Positions 1 through 12,309 of a stretch of 64,000 nucleotides of DNA are shown one piece after another; position 1 is the first letter of the stretch, and each line of letters opens with the position of its first letter. The stretch is taken from NCBI RefSeq assembly GCF_014851675.1, contig NZ_JACVAE010000002.1, positions 496,001 to 560,000 on the forward strand, given 5' to 3'. A program made the translations under genes and the position numbers. Below the pieces are notes generated by a model. The model saw only the letters and a list, made by a program, of their open reading frames with translations, had not been told where the DNA came from and did no database searches. The DNA comes from Rhizobium sp. ARZ01 (GTDB taxonomy: Bacteria; Pseudomonadota; Alphaproteobacteria; Rhizobiales; Rhizobiaceae).

Positions 1-883
1 CCAGAAGCTCAAGATCATGCCGCAATTCCTGCGCTGCAGCCAAAAATGCACCATAAGGCAGGAGCAGCGCCCCAGCGAAATAGTTCTGCAGACCCATGCG
101 GCAGATTTCCAGCGCCTCCTCGGAACGGAAGCCTGCCCCTTGCGCCACAGCGTCGATCTCGCCCGCCGCCTGTAATTGGGCGATCTGCAGTGCCAGCTGA
201 AAATCGCGTGTGGAGGCGGCGGCATATGGATTGATGGTCAGAATGCGGGCGTCGGGATCGTAGCGGCGAATGGCATCGTCACCGGCCGCGCCGCGGGCAA
301 CATGTACGCCAAACCTCTTCTTGAGATGTTCCGCCAGCACCGACTGGTTGTCGCCCCTGCCGATGCCAAGTTCGCCCGCCAGCGCTTCAGCCATCACGTC
401 GATCTCATGAATGTAGTTGTCGACGAAATGAAAGAAGTCACGCACTTCCTCATACGGCGTCGTCTCGGCCGGTCCACCGGCACGCCCAAGCGTTGCGTCA
501 AAGCTCGCAAGGCGTTCCGAGTTGCGGCGATAGGCCTGGTGACAGGCGATCAGCGCGTGCGCCAGACCCGGAGCATTCTGGGTGACGAGCTTCAGCTCCT
601 GCAGGCTCGGCGAGTAGGTCTCGAACAATGGATCGGTCAAAGCCTCGGACAGCGCCGACAGCAGCCGGTCGTTCTCACCGACCGAGAGTTCGGAAATGTC
701 GAGACGGAACTTGTCGGCGAGCGCCAGCAAAACGGCAGCGGAGACCGGACGCTGGTTGTTCTCAATCTGGTTGAGGTAGCTGGTGGAGATGCCGATGCGT
801 TCGGCGAACTGGCTCTGCGTCGTATTGCTGGCCAGCCGCAGATCGCGCACCTTGCGTCCTATGAAGAGTTTTCCGATCGCCAT
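1..883 (-). CDS. XRE/ScfR-family regulator of short-chain acyl-CoA metabolism (3' end beyond window)
   Basis: Reading leftward from an ATG at 881-883, the frame stays open to the window edge (about 294 residues seen). It begins [17 protein letters not shown] and continues with a lambda-repressor-type helix-turn-helix over residues 8-65 ([12 protein letters not shown], then [15 protein letters not shown]). This is the N-terminus of the short-chain fatty acyl-CoA regulator family (ScfR: PccR, RamB, MccR), whose C-terminal domains sense acyl-CoA. The gene is divergent from pccB with 120 bp between the start codons. In Rhodobacter PccR controls the adjacent propionyl-CoA carboxylase genes, so the same role is inferred here. 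The C-terminal sensor part cannot be checked because the gene runs off the window. Confidence 0.85.
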   Translation of the reverse strand, partial: MAIGKLFIGRKVRDLRLASNTTQSQFAERIGISTSYLNQIENNQRPVSAAVLLALADKFRLDISELSVGENDRLLSALSEALTDPLFETYSPSLQELKLVTQNAPGLAHALIACHQAYRRNSERLASFDATLGRAGGPAETTPYEEVRDFFHFVDNYIHEIDVMAEALAGELGIGRGDNQSVLAEHLKKRFGVHVARGAAGDDAIRRYDPDARILTINPYAAASTRDFQLALQIAQLQAAGEIDAVAQGAGFRSEEALEICRMGLQNYFAGALLLPYGAFLAAAQELRHDLELL

Positions 884-884
884 A

Positions 885-936
885 TTTGCAACTTCGCAAT
901 TTCAGTTTTGCTTTTTTATATTTCTGCCTTTGCACA
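885..936. promoter_or_regulatory. Candidate ScfR/PccR operator region (TTTGCAA-like half-sites)
   Basis: The gap between the regulator and pccB contains two abutting 8-bp near-palindromes, TTTGCAAC at 885-892 and TTCGCAAT at 893-900, then TTTTGC at 906-911 and TTTGCACA at 929-936. ScfR-family proteins are known to bind TTTGCAAA-type palindromes. The first pair overlaps the start of the regulator gene, which would allow autoregulation. The assignment is inferred from motif likeness and position; spacing differs from the tandem site reported for PccR. Confidence 0.45.
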
Positions 937-1003
937 TCTTCAACTGTTTTCAAGCGTAAAAGATCGGCATAATGGCGCCCGATACAGGTCCAAGGGAGTA
1001 AAA

Positions 1004-2536
<1,533 letters not shown>

Positions 2537-2552
2537 GGGAAGATCAGGATCG

Positions 2553-2930
2553 ATGGCCAACCTTCCCGACATGACGAAGCATCGTGGCTTCCCTTCCGGC
2601 ATGCCGGGTACGGGTGTCCAGTTCACCATCCGCCGTGCCAATCCGAAAGGCGTGACGCCGGTCAAGGCGCTGCCCCGCCGCGCCCGGCCGGGCTCGGCCG
2701 AGCACAAGATCGATGCAGCGTTCCTGCATGCGCTCTGGCACCATTTCGGACCGGAACCTTTCGAGCGTGGCAATCTCGATGCCGCCCGGCTCAACCTGCT
2801 CTTTGGCCGCGAGGTGCTGGCCGCGGAAAAGGATTTCGACCCGACCTCCTACGAGGCATTGCTGGTAATTGACGAGAAGGTGGCCCGTACCTCCTTCCCA
2901 GAGTCGTTTGAAGACGTGATGGAGATCTAG
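2553..2930 (+). CDS. Conserved-position small protein between pccB and pccA, function unknown
   Basis: A 125-residue basic protein starting MANLPDMTKHRGFPSGMPGT; the ATG follows an AAGGGAAGATCAGG stretch 16 bp after the pccB stop. It has no signal peptide, membrane segment or motif that I recognise. The N-terminal half is rich in Arg, Lys and Pro (residues 8-50) and the C-terminal half looks helical (AAFLHALWHHF, LLFGREVLAAEKDF). It ends with TAG only 2 bp before the pccA start, so it is tightly placed in the operon and probably co-translated with pccA. A role in carboxylase assembly or regulation is possible from position alone. Base and codon use match its neighbours, so I take it as a real gene. 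Confidence 0.75.
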   Translation: MANLPDMTKHRGFPSGMPGTGVQFTIRRANPKGVTPVKALPRRARPGSAEHKIDAAFLHALWHHFGPEPFERGNLDAARLNLLFGREVLAAEKDFDPTSYEALLVIDEKVARTSFPESFEDVMEI

Positions 2931-2932
2931 CC

Positions 2933-4939
2933 TTGGCGATCAACAAAATCCTCATTGCCAATCGTGGCGAAATCGCTTGCCGCGTCATCAAGACCGCCAA
3001 GAAGCTCGGCATCGCGACCGTCGCCGTCTATTCGGATGCCGACCGCGACGCGCTGCATGTGCAGATGGCCGACGAGGCGGTGCATATCGGACCGGCGCCG
3101 TCCAACCAGTCCTACATCGTCATCGACAGGATCATCGACGCGATCCGCCAAACAGGCGCTGATGCCGTGCATCCCGGCTACGGCTTCCTATCGGAAAACG
3201 CCGCCTTTGCCGAAGCCCTGGAGAAGGAAGGCGTTGCCTTCATCGGCCCGCCGGTCGTCGCGATCCAGGCGATGGGCGACAAGATCACCTCCAAGAAGAT
3301 CGCAGCCGAAGCCGGCGTCAACACGGTGCCCGGCCACATGGGGCTGATCGAGGATGCCGACGAGGCGGTGGCGATCGCGTCGAAGATCGGCTATCCGGTG
3401 ATGATTAAGGCGTCCGCCGGCGGCGGCGGCAAGGGCATGCGGATTGCCTGGAACGACCAGGAGGCGCGCGAGGGCTTCCAGTCCTCGAAGAACGAGGCCA
3501 AGAGTTCGTTCGGTGACGACCGCATCTTCATCGAAAAATTCGTCACCCAGCCGCGCCACATCGAGATCCAGGTGCTCGGCGACAAGCACGGCACCACGCT
3601 CTATCTCGGTGAGCGCGAATGCTCGATCCAGCGGCGAAACCAGAAGGTGGTCGAGGAAGCCCCCTCACCCTTCCTTGACGAGACGACAAGGCGGGCCATG
3701 GGCGAGCAGGCGGTCGCGCTTGCCAAGGCTGTCGGCTACCACTCGGCCGGCACCGTAGAGTTCATCGTCGACGGCAGCCGCAACTTCTACTTCCTCGAGA
3801 TGAACACGCGCCTGCAGGTCGAGCATCCGGTGACCGAACTGATCACCGGCATCGACCTCGTAGAGCAGATGATCCGGGTTGCCGCCGGCGAGAAGCTTTC
3901 CTTCGGCCAGAAGGACGTGAAGCTCACAGGCTGGGCGATCGAAAGCCGGCTTTATGCCGAGGATCCCTACCGCAATTTCCTGCCCTCGATCGGCCGACTG
4001 ACACGCTACCGCCCGCCGGCGGAGGGACAGCACGAAGACGGCACGATGGTGCGCAACGATACCGGCGTCTACGAGGGCGGCGAGATCTCGATGTACTACG
4101 ACCCGATGGTCGCGAAGCTTTGCACCTGGGGTTCAGACCGCGCAGCCGCGATCGAGGCAATGGGCCGGGCGCTGGATGATTTCGAGGTCGAAGGCATCGG
4201 CCATAACCTCCCCTTCCTTTCGGCCGTGATGCTCAACAAGCGTTTTCGCGAAGGGCATCTGACAACCGCCTTCATCGCCGAGGAATTTCCGGACGGCTTC
4301 CACGGCGTGGAGCCGGACGCAGCGTCTGCACGGAAGATTGCCGCCGTGGCAGCGCTGATCAACGACCGGCTGCAGCGCCGCGCGACGAAGATTTCCGGCA
4401 CGATCGGCAACCATCGTCGCCGCATCGGCGCGGACTGGGTCGTCGCTCTGGGGCATGACACTGTCGATGTGACTCTGGCGCAGGAAGGTGACGCCTCGCG
4501 TATCACCTTTGCGGACGGCGAGACCGTCGCAATCCGCAGTGACTGGCTGCCCGGCCAGACGCATGCAACCTTCTTCATCAATGATGCGCCGATGGGCGTG
4601 AAGGTCAACAAGATCGGCCATGCGCTGCGGTTGCGCTGGCATGGCATCGATGTGGTCGCCCGCGTACGCGAGCCGCGGGTTGCCGAACTTGCAGCACTGA
4701 TGCCCGTCAAACTGCCGCCGGACACCTCGAAGATGCTGCTCTGCCCGATGCCGGGCCTGATCACAGCGATCGCGGTTTCGGAAGGCGACACGGTCGAGGC
4801 CGGGCAGGCGCTGGCAACGGTCGAGGCGATGAAGATGGAAAACATCCTGCGCGCCGAGAAGAAGGCGGTGGTCAAGCGGGTGCCGGTCTCGGTCGGTGCC
4901 AGCCTCGCCGTCGACGAGATCATCATGGAGTTCGAATAG
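2933..4939 (+). CDS. pccA: Propionyl-CoA carboxylase alpha subunit (biotin carboxylase + biotin carrier)
   Basis: A 668-residue biotin-dependent carboxylase subunit that carboxylates its own biotin using ATP and bicarbonate. It shows the biotin carboxylase N-terminus ([15 protein letters not shown]), the ATP-grasp glycine loop [11 protein letters not shown] at 159-169, the catalytic segment [14 protein letters not shown] from 289, a biotin carboxylase C-terminal domain, a linker (BT) region and a C-terminal biotinyl domain with EAMKMEN, biotinylated Lys at about 634. The only start that keeps the conserved N-terminus is a TTG at 2933-2935, 2 bp after the preceding stop, which suggests translational coupling. 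It forms the holoenzyme with PccB. Confidence 0.97.
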   Translation: MAINKILIANRGEIACRVIKTAKKLGIATVAVYSDADRDALHVQMADEAVHIGPAPSNQSYIVIDRIIDAIRQTGADAVHPGYGFLSENAAFAEALEKEGVAFIGPPVVAIQAMGDKITSKKIAAEAGVNTVPGHMGLIEDADEAVAIASKIGYPVMIKASAGGGGKGMRIAWNDQEAREGFQSSKNEAKSSFGDDRIFIEKFVTQPRHIEIQVLGDKHGTTLYLGERECSIQRRNQKVVEEAPSPFLDETTRRAMGEQAVALAKAVGYHSAGTVEFIVDGSRNFYFLEMNTRLQVEHPVTELITGIDLVEQMIRVAAGEKLSFGQKDVKLTGWAIESRLYAEDPYRNFLPSIGRLTRYRPPAEGQHEDGTMVRNDTGVYEGGEISMYYDPMVAKLCTWGSDRAAAIEAMGRALDDFEVEGIGHNLPFLSAVMLNKRFREGHLTTAFIAEEFPDGFHGVEPDAASARKIAAVAALINDRLQRRATKISGTIGNHRRRIGADWVVALGHDTVDVTLAQEGDASRITFADGETVAIRSDWLPGQTHATFFINDAPMGVKVNKIGHALRLRWHGIDVVARVREPRVAELAALMPVKLPPDTSKMLLCPMPGLITAIAVSEGDTVEAGQALATVEAMKMENILRAEKKAVVKRVPVSVGASLAVDEIIMEFE

Positions 4940-4998
4940 CGCGAGCCTCATGCCCGCCTCGCGGTGGTAGGATAGCGCGAACCGGAATACGACATCGC

Positions 4999-5023
4999 TC
5001 GCCGGCGAAAGACCCGCCGGCGA
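4999..5023 (+). promoter_or_regulatory. Perfect inverted repeat in the bhbA leader
   Basis: TCGCCGGCG (4999-5007) and CGCCGGCGA (5015-5023) form a 9-bp stem with a 7-nt loop in the 116-bp gap between pccA and bhbA. There is no T-run after it, so it is not a standard terminator. It could modulate read-through or mRNA stability, or bind a regulator. It does not resemble a cobalamin riboswitch, although the next gene encodes a B12 enzyme. Confidence 0.4.
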
Positions 5024-5055
5024 ACGGATACCAACGAGACGACAGGACAGCGACG

Positions 5056-7197
5056 ATGACGACCAAGACCTTCCCGGAAAGCTGGACCAAGCTCGCCGAA
5101 CGCGAACTGAGGGCCTCGCCCGAGACGCTGACCTGGCACACACCTGAGGGCATCGACGTCAAACCGCTCTACACGGCCGAAGACCTCAAAGGCATCGACC
5201 ATCTCACCTCAATTCCGGGCGAGGCGCCCTTCGTGCGCGGTCCGCGCGCCACCATGTATGCCGGCCGTCCCTGGACGATCCGCCAATATGCCGGCTTCTC
5301 GACAGCCGAGGCGTCGAACGCGTTCTACCGCAAGAATCTCGCGGCCGGGCAGAAGGGGCTGTCGGTCGCCTTCGACCTTGCCACCCACCGCGGCTACGAC
5401 AGCGATCATCCACGCGTCCTAGGCGACGTCGGCAAAGCCGGTGTCGCAATCGATTCCGTCGAGGACATGAAAATCTTGTTCGACGGCATCCCGCTGAATG
5501 AGATGTCCGTCTCCATGACGATGAACGGCGCGGTGATCCCGATCCTTGCCAGTTTCATCGTCGCCGGCGAGGAACAGGGCGTTTCCCGCGCCGAGCTGTC
5601 CGGGACCATCCAGAACGACATCCTCAAGGAGTTCATGGTCCGCAACACCTACATCTACCCGCCCGAACCCTCGATGCGGATCGTTGCCGACATCATCGAG
5701 TACACGGCGAGGGAGATGCCGAAGTTCAACTCGATCTCGATTTCCGGCTACCACATGCAGGAGGCCGGCGCGACGCTGGTGCAGGAACTGGCGTTCACGC
5801 TCGCCGATGGGCGCGAATACGTGCGCGCGGCACTTGCCAAGGGGCTGAATGTCGACGACTTCGCCGGCCGTCTCTCCTTCTTCTTCGCCATCGGCATGAA
5901 CTTCTTCATGGAAGCGGCAAAGCTGCGCGCCGCGCGCCTGCTCTGGACCCGCATCATGCAGGAGTTCGAGCCGAAGAAGGCCTCGTCGCTGATGCTGCGC
6001 ACCCACTGCCAGACTTCGGGCGTATCGTTGCAGGAGCAGGATCCCTACAACAACATCATCCGCACCGCCTTTGAGGCAATGTCGGCAGCCCTCGGCGGCA
6101 CGCAGTCGCTGCACACCAACTCCTTCGACGAGGCGATCGCGCTGCCGACGGAGTTTTCCGCCCGCATCGCCCGCAACACCCAGCTGATCCTGCAGCACGA
6201 AACGGGCGTGACCAAGGTCGTCGATCCGCTCGCCGGCTCCTACTATGTCGAAAGCCTGACCGACGATCTGGCCAAGCAGGCCTGGGCGCTGATCGAGGAG
6301 GTGGAAAAGCTCGGCGGCATGACGAAGGCCGTGAACGACGGCTTGCCGAAGCGGATGATCGAGGAGGCAGCGGCCCGGCGTCAGGCGGCGGTCGACAAGG
6401 GCGACGAGGTGATCGTCGGCGTCAACAAGTACCGGCTGGAAAACGAGCAGCCGATCGACATTCTCGAAATCGACAACAGCGCGGTGCGCGCCGCCCAGAT
6501 CAAGCGGATCGAGGAAACGAAGCGCCGGCGCGACAGCGCCAAAGTGCGCGCGGCCCTCGAGGCACTGGCCGAGGTCGCCCGCAGCGGCACGGGCAATCTC
6601 CTCGCGGCTGCCGTCGAGGCGGCACGCGCCCGCGCCACCGTCGGCGAAATCTCCGATGCGATGCGCGAGGCTTTCGGCGATCACGCTGCAACGCCGAAGG
6701 TGATCAAGGATGTCTACGGCGAGGCCTATCGTGACGAACCGGAGCTTGCCGTTCTGAGATCTCGGATGGATGGCGTGTCCAGCAAGCTCGGGCGCAAGCC
6801 GAAGATCATGGTCGCCAAGCTCGGCCAGGACGGCCACGACCGCGGCGCCAAGGTGATCGCCTCGGCCTTCGGCGACATCGGCTTCGACGTTCTGGCCGGC
6901 CCGCTGTTCCAGACGCCGGAGGAGGCGGTGGAATTGGCGCTTGGCGAAAAGGTCAACGTCATCGGCGTTTCTTCACTGGCCGCCGGCCACAAGACGCTGC
7001 TGCCGCAGCTCATCGAGGATCTGAAGAAGAAGGGCGGCGGCGACGTGATCGTCGTCTGCGGCGGCGTCATCCCGCGGCAGGATTACGATTTCCTGCATGA
7101 CCACGGCGTCGCCGCCGTCTTCGGCCCCGGCACCAACGTCATCGAGGCAGCGAATTCCGTGCTAGACCTTCTGGAAGGCCGCCGGCGCAACATTTGA
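5056..7197 (+). CDS. bhbA: Methylmalonyl-CoA mutase (B12-dependent)
   Basis: A 713-residue single-chain mutase converting (R)-methylmalonyl-CoA to succinyl-CoA, the last step in feeding propionyl-CoA into the TCA cycle. The N-terminal TIM-barrel catalytic domain spans about residues 30-560 ([47 protein letters not shown]). The C-terminal cobalamin-binding domain has the base-off DxHxxG motif DGHDRG, with the cobalt-ligating His at 594. Length matches the homodimeric rhizobial BhbA type. It lies 116 bp after pccA on the same strand. No methylmalonyl-CoA epimerase is visible in the window, so that step must be encoded elsewhere. Confidence 0.97.
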   Translation: MTTKTFPESWTKLAERELRASPETLTWHTPEGIDVKPLYTAEDLKGIDHLTSIPGEAPFVRGPRATMYAGRPWTIRQYAGFSTAEASNAFYRKNLAAGQKGLSVAFDLATHRGYDSDHPRVLGDVGKAGVAIDSVEDMKILFDGIPLNEMSVSMTMNGAVIPILASFIVAGEEQGVSRAELSGTIQNDILKEFMVRNTYIYPPEPSMRIVADIIEYTAREMPKFNSISISGYHMQEAGATLVQELAFTLADGREYVRAALAKGLNVDDFAGRLSFFFAIGMNFFMEAAKLRAARLLWTRIMQEFEPKKASSLMLRTHCQTSGVSLQEQDPYNNIIRTAFEAMSAALGGTQSLHTNSFDEAIALPTEFSARIARNTQLILQHETGVTKVVDPLAGSYYVESLTDDLAKQAWALIEEVEKLGGMTKAVNDGLPKRMIEEAAARRQAAVDKGDEVIVGVNKYRLENEQPIDILEIDNSAVRAAQIKRIEETKRRRDSAKVRAALEALAEVARSGTGNLLAAAVEAARARATVGEISDAMREAFGDHAATPKVIKDVYGEAYRDEPELAVLRSRMDGVSSKLGRKPKIMVAKLGQDGHDRGAKVIASAFGDIGFDVLAGPLFQTPEEAVELALGEKVNVIGVSSLAAGHKTLLPQLIEDLKKKGGGDVIVVCGGVIPRQDYDFLHDHGVAAVFGPGTNVIEAANSVLDLLEGRRRNI

Positions 7198-7340
7198 GGC
7201 ACGAGCAGGCTGAAAAAACGTGTAGGCGCCGCCTCACGCAGTGTGATCGGCCGATTGATCAGCAGGGCCAGGCCGCACGGCCAACCTTTTCAGCCGGCCT
7301 GACCTGATAAGAGGTTAGCTGGCGTTACGCCCACTCAGTC

Positions 7341-7445
7341 TTCCGTCATCCCGGCCTTGAGCCGGGATCCAGCCGAGCCGCGTCTGCGGCGAGAATAGCT
7401 TACTTGCGCGCGCTGGATGCCGGATCGGGGTCCGGCATGACGGAA
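7341..7445. repeat. Intergenic palindromic repeat element
   Basis: In the 311-bp gap after bhbA, TTCCGTCATCCCGG at 7341 is mirrored by CCGGCATGACGGAA ending at 7445. The arms continue inward through GGGATCCAGC (about 7364-7373) against GCTGGATGCCGG (7412-7423), and the left arm contains its own palindrome (CCCGGCCTTGAGCCGGG). This TCATCCCGG-type layout is typical of short palindromic repeats dispersed between alphaproteobacterial genes. It also lies between convergent genes, where it may help end transcription. Copy number elsewhere cannot be judged from this window. The rest of the gap (7198-7340, 7446-7508) holds nothing I recognise. Confidence 0.7.
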
Positions 7446-7508
7446 CGATTTGGGTGTCCCTCCAATTCATGCGCCTTACGAAGATGTTCTACGGCACCTG
7501 CAGGCGGC

Positions 7509-9068
7509 TCAGCCGGCCTTGACGTATTCGACCTTGCGGGCGAGCCAGCAACCGACCGTCAGGCCGCAAACCTCGCCGGCCACATCCCTCCGCACCAGAA
7601 TGGTCCAGTCGCCGGGCGCCGGCGCATCCATGGAGCGGCGGCAGGAGAGGCGCCAGACGTCCCTGCCGACCGGATGGATCGGCTGCATCGCGCCTTTGCC
7701 GAGGAAACCTTCGAAGGCGCCATAACACGCGCCGCCGGCCGAGACGATCTCGAACGACGCTTCGAGCTCCTCCGACACGAAGCGGCCGGCAATGTCGTCG
7801 CGATTTCCGGCAGGAATACGATGGGCGGTCACGCGCAGGTTTTCGCCGGGCCGCTCCATGCGGATGGCATCGCCGTCGCGCGTTAGTGTCATGGAAGACG
7901 AGCGGGCGATGCCGTCGGCATCCACGGCAAGGTCCTCGGACGACGTGGCGAAATGCACCTTCAGCCCCGCGGGCGTCGTTGTGATTCGCAGGCTGAGGCC
8001 GGACGAGGGCTCCAGGTAGTTGCCGTTCCACTCGGGCGTGGGCGCGTTTTTCACGGCCGGCGCATCGGCCCGCCCGAGCGCGGCACGCAGGATGGCAGTC
8101 GCCGTTCCATGCGCATCGCCCTCGTGGTTGAACATGACGACGACCGAGAGGCGTTCGGAGGCCGCGTGCAGCCTGCGGGCGCGGAAACCGCGCAGGGCGC
8201 CGCCGTGGCCGGTCAGGGCGATCTCGTCCACGGTTTCACGGGCAAGGCCGAAGCCGTAGCGCGAGGGCGTGCCGTCGGCGAAAGGTTGGGGTGCGGAGAT
8301 GCGATTGTAGAGGCCATCAGGATCATCGCGCGTGCGGTCGATGAAGCGCTCCCAAGCGAGCATGTCGTCCAGCGAAGCGGCGATGCCGGCATCACCCGAC
8401 CAGAAGATACGGTTGGCGGCGGGGAAATAGCCGACCGTCTCGTTGCCCTCGTAGCCGACGACGCCGTTGAGCGGCGCGGACGTATCAGAGGCGAGGACAG
8501 CGGTTTCCATGCCGGCCGGGCCGAACAGGCGGTCACGATAGACTTCGGCCAGCGGCTTGCCGGCAGCGCCCTCGATCAGGTCGGAGAGGATACGGAAGTT
8601 GCCGTTGGAATAGGAATAGTGGCTGCCCGGCTCGAAATGGGTCTTGCGCATGCGAGCGAACAACCGCGCGGTATCCTCCCGGGAAAACACGCCATCGGCC
8701 ATCGCACCGTGCAGCACCGTCAGCGCCCAGTAGTCGCGCAGGCCCGACTGGTTGTTGCACAGGTCCGCCACCGTCGGCCGCCGGTCTTCGAGGTTCGGCA
8801 AGTGGCGCGCGAGCGGCGCATCCAGCCTTGCCGGATCGCCGACGACATCGAGCAGTGCCGCGCAGGTGAACTGCTTGGTGATCGAGCAGATCGGGATGAG
8901 CGTGACTTCGGTCATCGGCACCCGCTTGTCGAGATCGGCAAAGCCCCATGCATGGCGCAGGATCACTTCGCCATTCTTGACGAGGCCGACAACGCCGCCG
9001 GGACCTTTGATGCGCTCAGGGAGGGAATGGACCGCAGCTTCCAGCGCGGCGAGATCGATATCGGACAT
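7509..9068 (-). CDS. dap: D-aminopeptidase (serine peptidase family S12)
   Basis: A 519-residue penicillin-recognising-fold enzyme that removes N-terminal D-amino acids from peptides. It closely resembles, as I recall it, Ochrobactrum anthropi DAP in length and layout. Catalytic SxxK is S62-I-T-K65, the YxN motif is Y153-S-N155, and the third motif is H288-G-G. A beta-lactamase-like domain (1-330) is followed by two beta-barrel-like domains; the C-terminal one contains AFEGFLGKG and the family-typical [10 protein letters not shown] ending. No signal peptide is seen, in keeping with a cytoplasmic enzyme. It stands alone, convergent with bhbA and divergent from the acetyltransferase that follows. 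Confidence 0.9.
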   Translation of the reverse strand: MSDIDLAALEAAVHSLPERIKGPGGVVGLVKNGEVILRHAWGFADLDKRVPMTEVTLIPICSITKQFTCAALLDVVGDPARLDAPLARHLPNLEDRRPTVADLCNNQSGLRDYWALTVLHGAMADGVFSREDTARLFARMRKTHFEPGSHYSYSNGNFRILSDLIEGAAGKPLAEVYRDRLFGPAGMETAVLASDTSAPLNGVVGYEGNETVGYFPAANRIFWSGDAGIAASLDDMLAWERFIDRTRDDPDGLYNRISAPQPFADGTPSRYGFGLARETVDEIALTGHGGALRGFRARRLHAASERLSVVVMFNHEGDAHGTATAILRAALGRADAPAVKNAPTPEWNGNYLEPSSGLSLRITTTPAGLKVHFATSSEDLAVDADGIARSSSMTLTRDGDAIRMERPGENLRVTAHRIPAGNRDDIAGRFVSEELEASFEIVSAGGACYGAFEGFLGKGAMQPIHPVGRDVWRLSCRRSMDAPAPGDWTILVRRDVAGEVCGLTVGCWLARKVEYVKAG

Positions 9069-9260
9069 GGGGAACTTCGAAAGAATGGATTAAGAGGAAA
9101 CGGCCGGGACCCGGCCGCAGGCGACTCCTACCGCGCAAGGTCCGTGGAGGCAACGCCTCCGTGCGGCGTCCGGGCCGCGGCGTCAGGCAATCTTCCGCCT
9201 TGCCAGCGCCGGGACCGGCGATGCAGTATTCCGCCGAACATCAAATTGGGAATCGGCCAA

Positions 9261-9851
9261 TTGGCGAGCGACGAGCGGACAAAAATGGCGGCCTGCGAGT
9301 GGTATTGCTGCCGCGATCCAGAACTGGACACCCTGCGCTGGAGCGCGCGTGCGGCAATTCACCAGCACAACACTATGGATCCCGCCGACCGGGGGAACCT
9401 GGCGCCGGAGTTGCGCGCGATCCTGGCATATGCCGCGCCCGACGCCTTCATCGAGGCACCGTTCCACTGTGCATATGGGATCAACATCTCGCTTGCGGCC
9501 GGTGTCTACCTCAACGCCGGCTGCACGATCCTCGACAGCGGCCGCGTCACGATCGGCGCCGGTACGATGCTGGGGCCGGGTGTGCAGATCTATTGCGCGG
9601 AGCATCACAAGGACGTCGAACTGCGGCGCCTTGGCCTCGAGATCGCAAGGCCGGTCGCTATCGGAGCGGATGTGTGGATTGGCGGCGGCGCTATCATTCT
9701 CGGCGGGGTGATGATAGGCGACGGCGCCATCATCGGTGCGGGGGCGGTCGTCACAAGGAGCGTACCTGCCGGGGCAACGGTCGTCGGGAACCCGGCGCGA
9801 CCGATCGGCCGGCATAGACCTCCAGCAAAACGCGGCGAAGAGGGAATATGA
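9261..9851 (+). CDS. Maltose/NodL-type hexapeptide O-acetyltransferase
   Basis: A 196-residue acetyl-CoA-dependent sugar O-acetyltransferase of the LacA/Maa/NodL family. An N-terminal Mac-type helix region ([15 protein letters not shown]) precedes left-handed beta-helix hexapeptide repeats from about 75 to 185 ([48 protein letters not shown]), with the catalytic His in YCAEHH. The TTG at 9261 after GGGAA gives the family-typical residues before KMAAGE-like text; ATG at 9285 is the alternative. The open frame further upstream is antisense to dap and was not used. It overlaps the next gene by ATGA. The acceptor sugar cannot be told from sequence. Confidence 0.85.
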   Translation: MASDERTKMAACEWYCCRDPELDTLRWSARAAIHQHNTMDPADRGNLAPELRAILAYAAPDAFIEAPFHCAYGINISLAAGVYLNAGCTILDSGRVTIGAGTMLGPGVQIYCAEHHKDVELRRLGLEIARPVAIGADVWIGGGAIILGGVMIGDGAIIGAGAVVTRSVPAGATVVGNPARPIGRHRPPAKRGEEGI

Positions 9852-10351
9852 GCATAGACTTGCATGCGATCGAAGTCCGCCCGGCCCAGCTCGAGGATGT
9901 GCCCACGCTCTGCGCCTTCTTCAACGAGCTCATTCGCATCGGCGGCACAACCGCGCACGAGACACCGTTCACCCTTGAGCGCTTCAGCACACATTTCCTG
10001 GACGGCCCCGCCTGCGTCAACTGTTTCGTCGCTCTCGACGCAGGCGGAAGGCCTTGTGCATTCCAAGGGCTGGAACGGCACGACGGCCTCCCCGCGGAGT
10101 GGGTCGATATCGGCACTTTTGCCCGTCCGGAAAACAAGGTCTCCGGTGCAGGGACTGCTCTTTTCACGGCAAGCCGTGTGCTGGCGCGCGAGAAGGGCTT
10201 CCTTGCGATCAACGCCACCATCCGCGCCGACAATGTCGGCGGGTTGGCCTACTACAGCAAGATGGGCTTTACCGACTACAAGGTCGACAAGGCCGCGCCG
10301 CTCAAGGACGGCCGACTGGTGGACCGCATATCGAAGCGCTACCTGCTCTGA
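9848..10351 (+). CDS. GNAT-family N-acetyltransferase
   Basis: A 167-residue protein with one GNAT fold. An N-terminal beta-alpha unit ([21 protein letters not shown]) is followed by the acetyl-CoA loop region [20 protein letters not shown] (about 98-117) and the late motif [15 protein letters not shown], a variant of the usual N-x-x-A-x-x-Y-x-k-x-G-F. The start overlaps the upstream acetyltransferase stop (ATGA), so the two are translationally coupled. The substrate is unknown; small-molecule amines or antibiotics are possible for the family. An intrinsic terminator follows at once. Confidence 0.85.
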   Translation: MSIDLHAIEVRPAQLEDVPTLCAFFNELIRIGGTTAHETPFTLERFSTHFLDGPACVNCFVALDAGGRPCAFQGLERHDGLPAEWVDIGTFARPENKVSGAGTALFTASRVLAREKGFLAINATIRADNVGGLAYYSKMGFTDYKVDKAAPLKDGRLVDRISKRYLL

Positions 10352-10369
10352 GCAAGGCCTCAGAAAGGG

Positions 10370-10394
10370 AAAGGGGGCCGCAGCCCCCTTTTTT
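10370..10394. terminator. Bidirectional intrinsic terminator between GNAT gene and lepA
   Basis: A GGGGG...CCCCC stem (10373-10377 with 10384-10388) with a 6-nt loop is followed by TTTTTT on the plus strand and preceded by AAA on the same strand, so it can end transcription from both convergent genes. Confidence 0.85.
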
Positions 10395-10412
10395 ATCGTC
10401 GGTGCCGGCGAC

Positions 10413-12236
10413 CTATTCGTCGCCCATCTTCAGAGCGGCAATAAACGCTTCCTGCGGGATCTCGACCTTGCCGAACTGGCGCATGCGCTTCTTGCCTTCC
10501 TTCTGCTTTTCCAGCAGCTTGCGCTTGCGGGTGGCGTCGCCGCCATAGCACTTGGCCGTCACGTCCTTGCGCAGCGCACGCACCGTCTCGCGGGCGATGA
10601 CCTTGCCACCGATCGCGGCCTGAATCGGGATCTGGAACATATGCGGCGGGATCAGGTCCTTCAGCTTTTCGCACATGGTGCGGCCGCGCCGGTCTGCTGC
10701 CGAGCGGTGCACGAGCATGGACAGCGCATCGACCGGCTCGGCGTTGACGAGGATCGACAACTTGACGAGATCGCTCTCGCGATAGTCCGCCAGGTTGTAA
10801 TCGAACGAAGCGTAGCCCTTCGAGATCGACTTCAGCCGGTCGTAGAAATCGAAGACGACTTCGTTGAGCGGCAGTTCATACGTCAGCATCGCGCGGCTGC
10901 CGACATAGGTCAGTTCCGTCTGGATGCCGCGCCTGTCCTGGCAGAGCTTTAGGATGCCGCCGAGATAGTCGTCCGGCGTCAGGATCGTCGCCTTGATCCA
11001 AGGCTCGCGGAATTCCTCGATCTTCACCACGTCCGGCATGTCGGCCGGGTTGTGCAGCTCCTTTTCGGTGCCGTCGGTCATGGTGAGCTGATAGACGACC
11101 GAGGGGGCCGTCGCGATCAGGTCGAGGTCGAACTCGCGGCTGAGACGCTCCTGGATGATTTCGAGGTGCAAGAGGCCGAGGAAGCCACAGCGGAAGCCGA
11201 AGCCAAGCGCTGCCGAGCTTTCCATTTCGAAAGAGAACGAAGCGTCGTTCAGGCGCAGCTTGCCCATCGCCGAGCGCAATTCCTCGAAGTCGGCCGCATC
11301 GACCGGGAAGAGTCCGCAGAAAACCACCGGCTGCGCCGGCTTGAAACCCGGCAGCGCCGACGCGGTCGGGCGCTTGTCCTCGGTGATCGTGTCGCCGACG
11401 CGGGTGTCGGCCACTTCCTTGATGGAAGCGGTGATGAAGCCGATCTCGCCGGGGCCGAGTGAATCCATCGCCACCATCTTCGGCGTCAGCACGCCGACGC
11501 GCTCGATCGAATACTTCGCGCCGGTACCCATCATGCGGATGGTCTGGCCCTTGGTCAGCCGCCCCTCGATGACGCGCACGAGCACCATGACGCCAAGATA
11601 GGTGTCGTACCAGCTGTCGACCAGCAGCGCCTTCAGCGGCGCGGTCTCGCCGCCCGGGCTCTTCGGCGCCGGCAGCTTATGGACAATGGCTTCGAGCACG
11701 TCGGGAATGCCGAGACCGGTCTTGGCCGAGATCAAGACAGCGTCGGAGGCGTCGATGCCGATCACTTCCTCGATCTGCTCCTTGATCCGGTCGGGTTCGG
11801 CCGCCGGCAGGTCGATCTTGTTGAGGACCGTGACCAGCTCGTGGTTGTTGTCGATCGCCTGGTAGACGTTGGCGAGCGTCTGGGCCTCGACACCCTGCGA
11901 CGCGTCGACGACGAGCAGCGAGCCTTCGCAGGCCGACAGCGAGCGCGAAACTTCGTAGGCAAAGTCGACGTGGCCGGGCGTGTCGATCAGATTGAGGATA
12001 TAGGTCTCGCCGTTGTTCGCCTTGTAGTGCAGGCGAACAGTCTGGGCCTTGATGGTGATGCCGCGCTCGCGCTCGATCTCCATGTTGTCGAGCACCTGCT
12101 CGGACATCTCGCGATCGGCAAGGCCGCCTGTCGACTGGATCAGCCGGTCGGCCAGCGTCGACTTGCCGTGGTCGATGTGGGCCACGATCGAGAAGTTGCG
12201 GATATGGTCCAGGGGCGTCGAAGAATTGGTGCTCAT
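10413..12236 (-). CDS. lepA: Elongation factor 4 (back-translocating GTPase LepA)
   Basis: A 607-residue ribosome-bound GTPase (610 if an upstream in-frame ATG at 12245 is used). The G domain is complete: [14 protein letters not shown] (G1), [12 protein letters not shown] (G3) and [12 protein letters not shown] (G4). EF-G-like domains II, III and V follow, then the LepA-specific C-terminal domain with [16 protein letters not shown] text and [26 protein letters not shown]. Normal length. It acts on paused ribosomes and affects 30S assembly and initiation. Convergent with the acetyltransferase pair; only about 70 bp separate it from the MFS gene on the same strand. Confidence 0.97.
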   Translation of the reverse strand: MSTNSSTPLDHIRNFSIVAHIDHGKSTLADRLIQSTGGLADREMSEQVLDNMEIERERGITIKAQTVRLHYKANNGETYILNLIDTPGHVDFAYEVSRSLSACEGSLLVVDASQGVEAQTLANVYQAIDNNHELVTVLNKIDLPAAEPDRIKEQIEEVIGIDASDAVLISAKTGLGIPDVLEAIVHKLPAPKSPGGETAPLKALLVDSWYDTYLGVMVLVRVIEGRLTKGQTIRMMGTGAKYSIERVGVLTPKMVAMDSLGPGEIGFITASIKEVADTRVGDTITEDKRPTASALPGFKPAQPVVFCGLFPVDAADFEELRSAMGKLRLNDASFSFEMESSAALGFGFRCGFLGLLHLEIIQERLSREFDLDLIATAPSVVYQLTMTDGTEKELHNPADMPDVVKIEEFREPWIKATILTPDDYLGGILKLCQDRRGIQTELTYVGSRAMLTYELPLNEVVFDFYDRLKSISKGYASFDYNLADYRESDLVKLSILVNAEPVDALSMLVHRSAADRRGRTMCEKLKDLIPPHMFQIPIQAAIGGKVIARETVRALRKDVTAKCYGGDATRKRKLLEKQKEGKKRMRQFGKVEIPQEAFIAALKMGDE

Positions 12237-12309
12237 TGGCGCCATATAGCAGCGGCTTCAACGCCCGCAAAGCGGTAAATGAACGAGCGCTTTACCATGT
12301 TTGCGGGCC

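Noticed and set aside
176..1003. Long open frame continuous with pccB upstream of its start
   Set aside because: It is antisense to the ScfR-type regulator, lacks PccB similarity, and the ATG at 1004 has a good ribosome site.
4940..5055. Possible cobalamin riboswitch before the B12-dependent mutase
   Set aside because: No B12-box-like sequence and the gap is too short for the full cobalamin aptamer.
7953..9260. Open frame extending the hexapeptide acetyltransferase upstream
   Set aside because: Antisense to the D-aminopeptidase, which has all its catalytic motifs.
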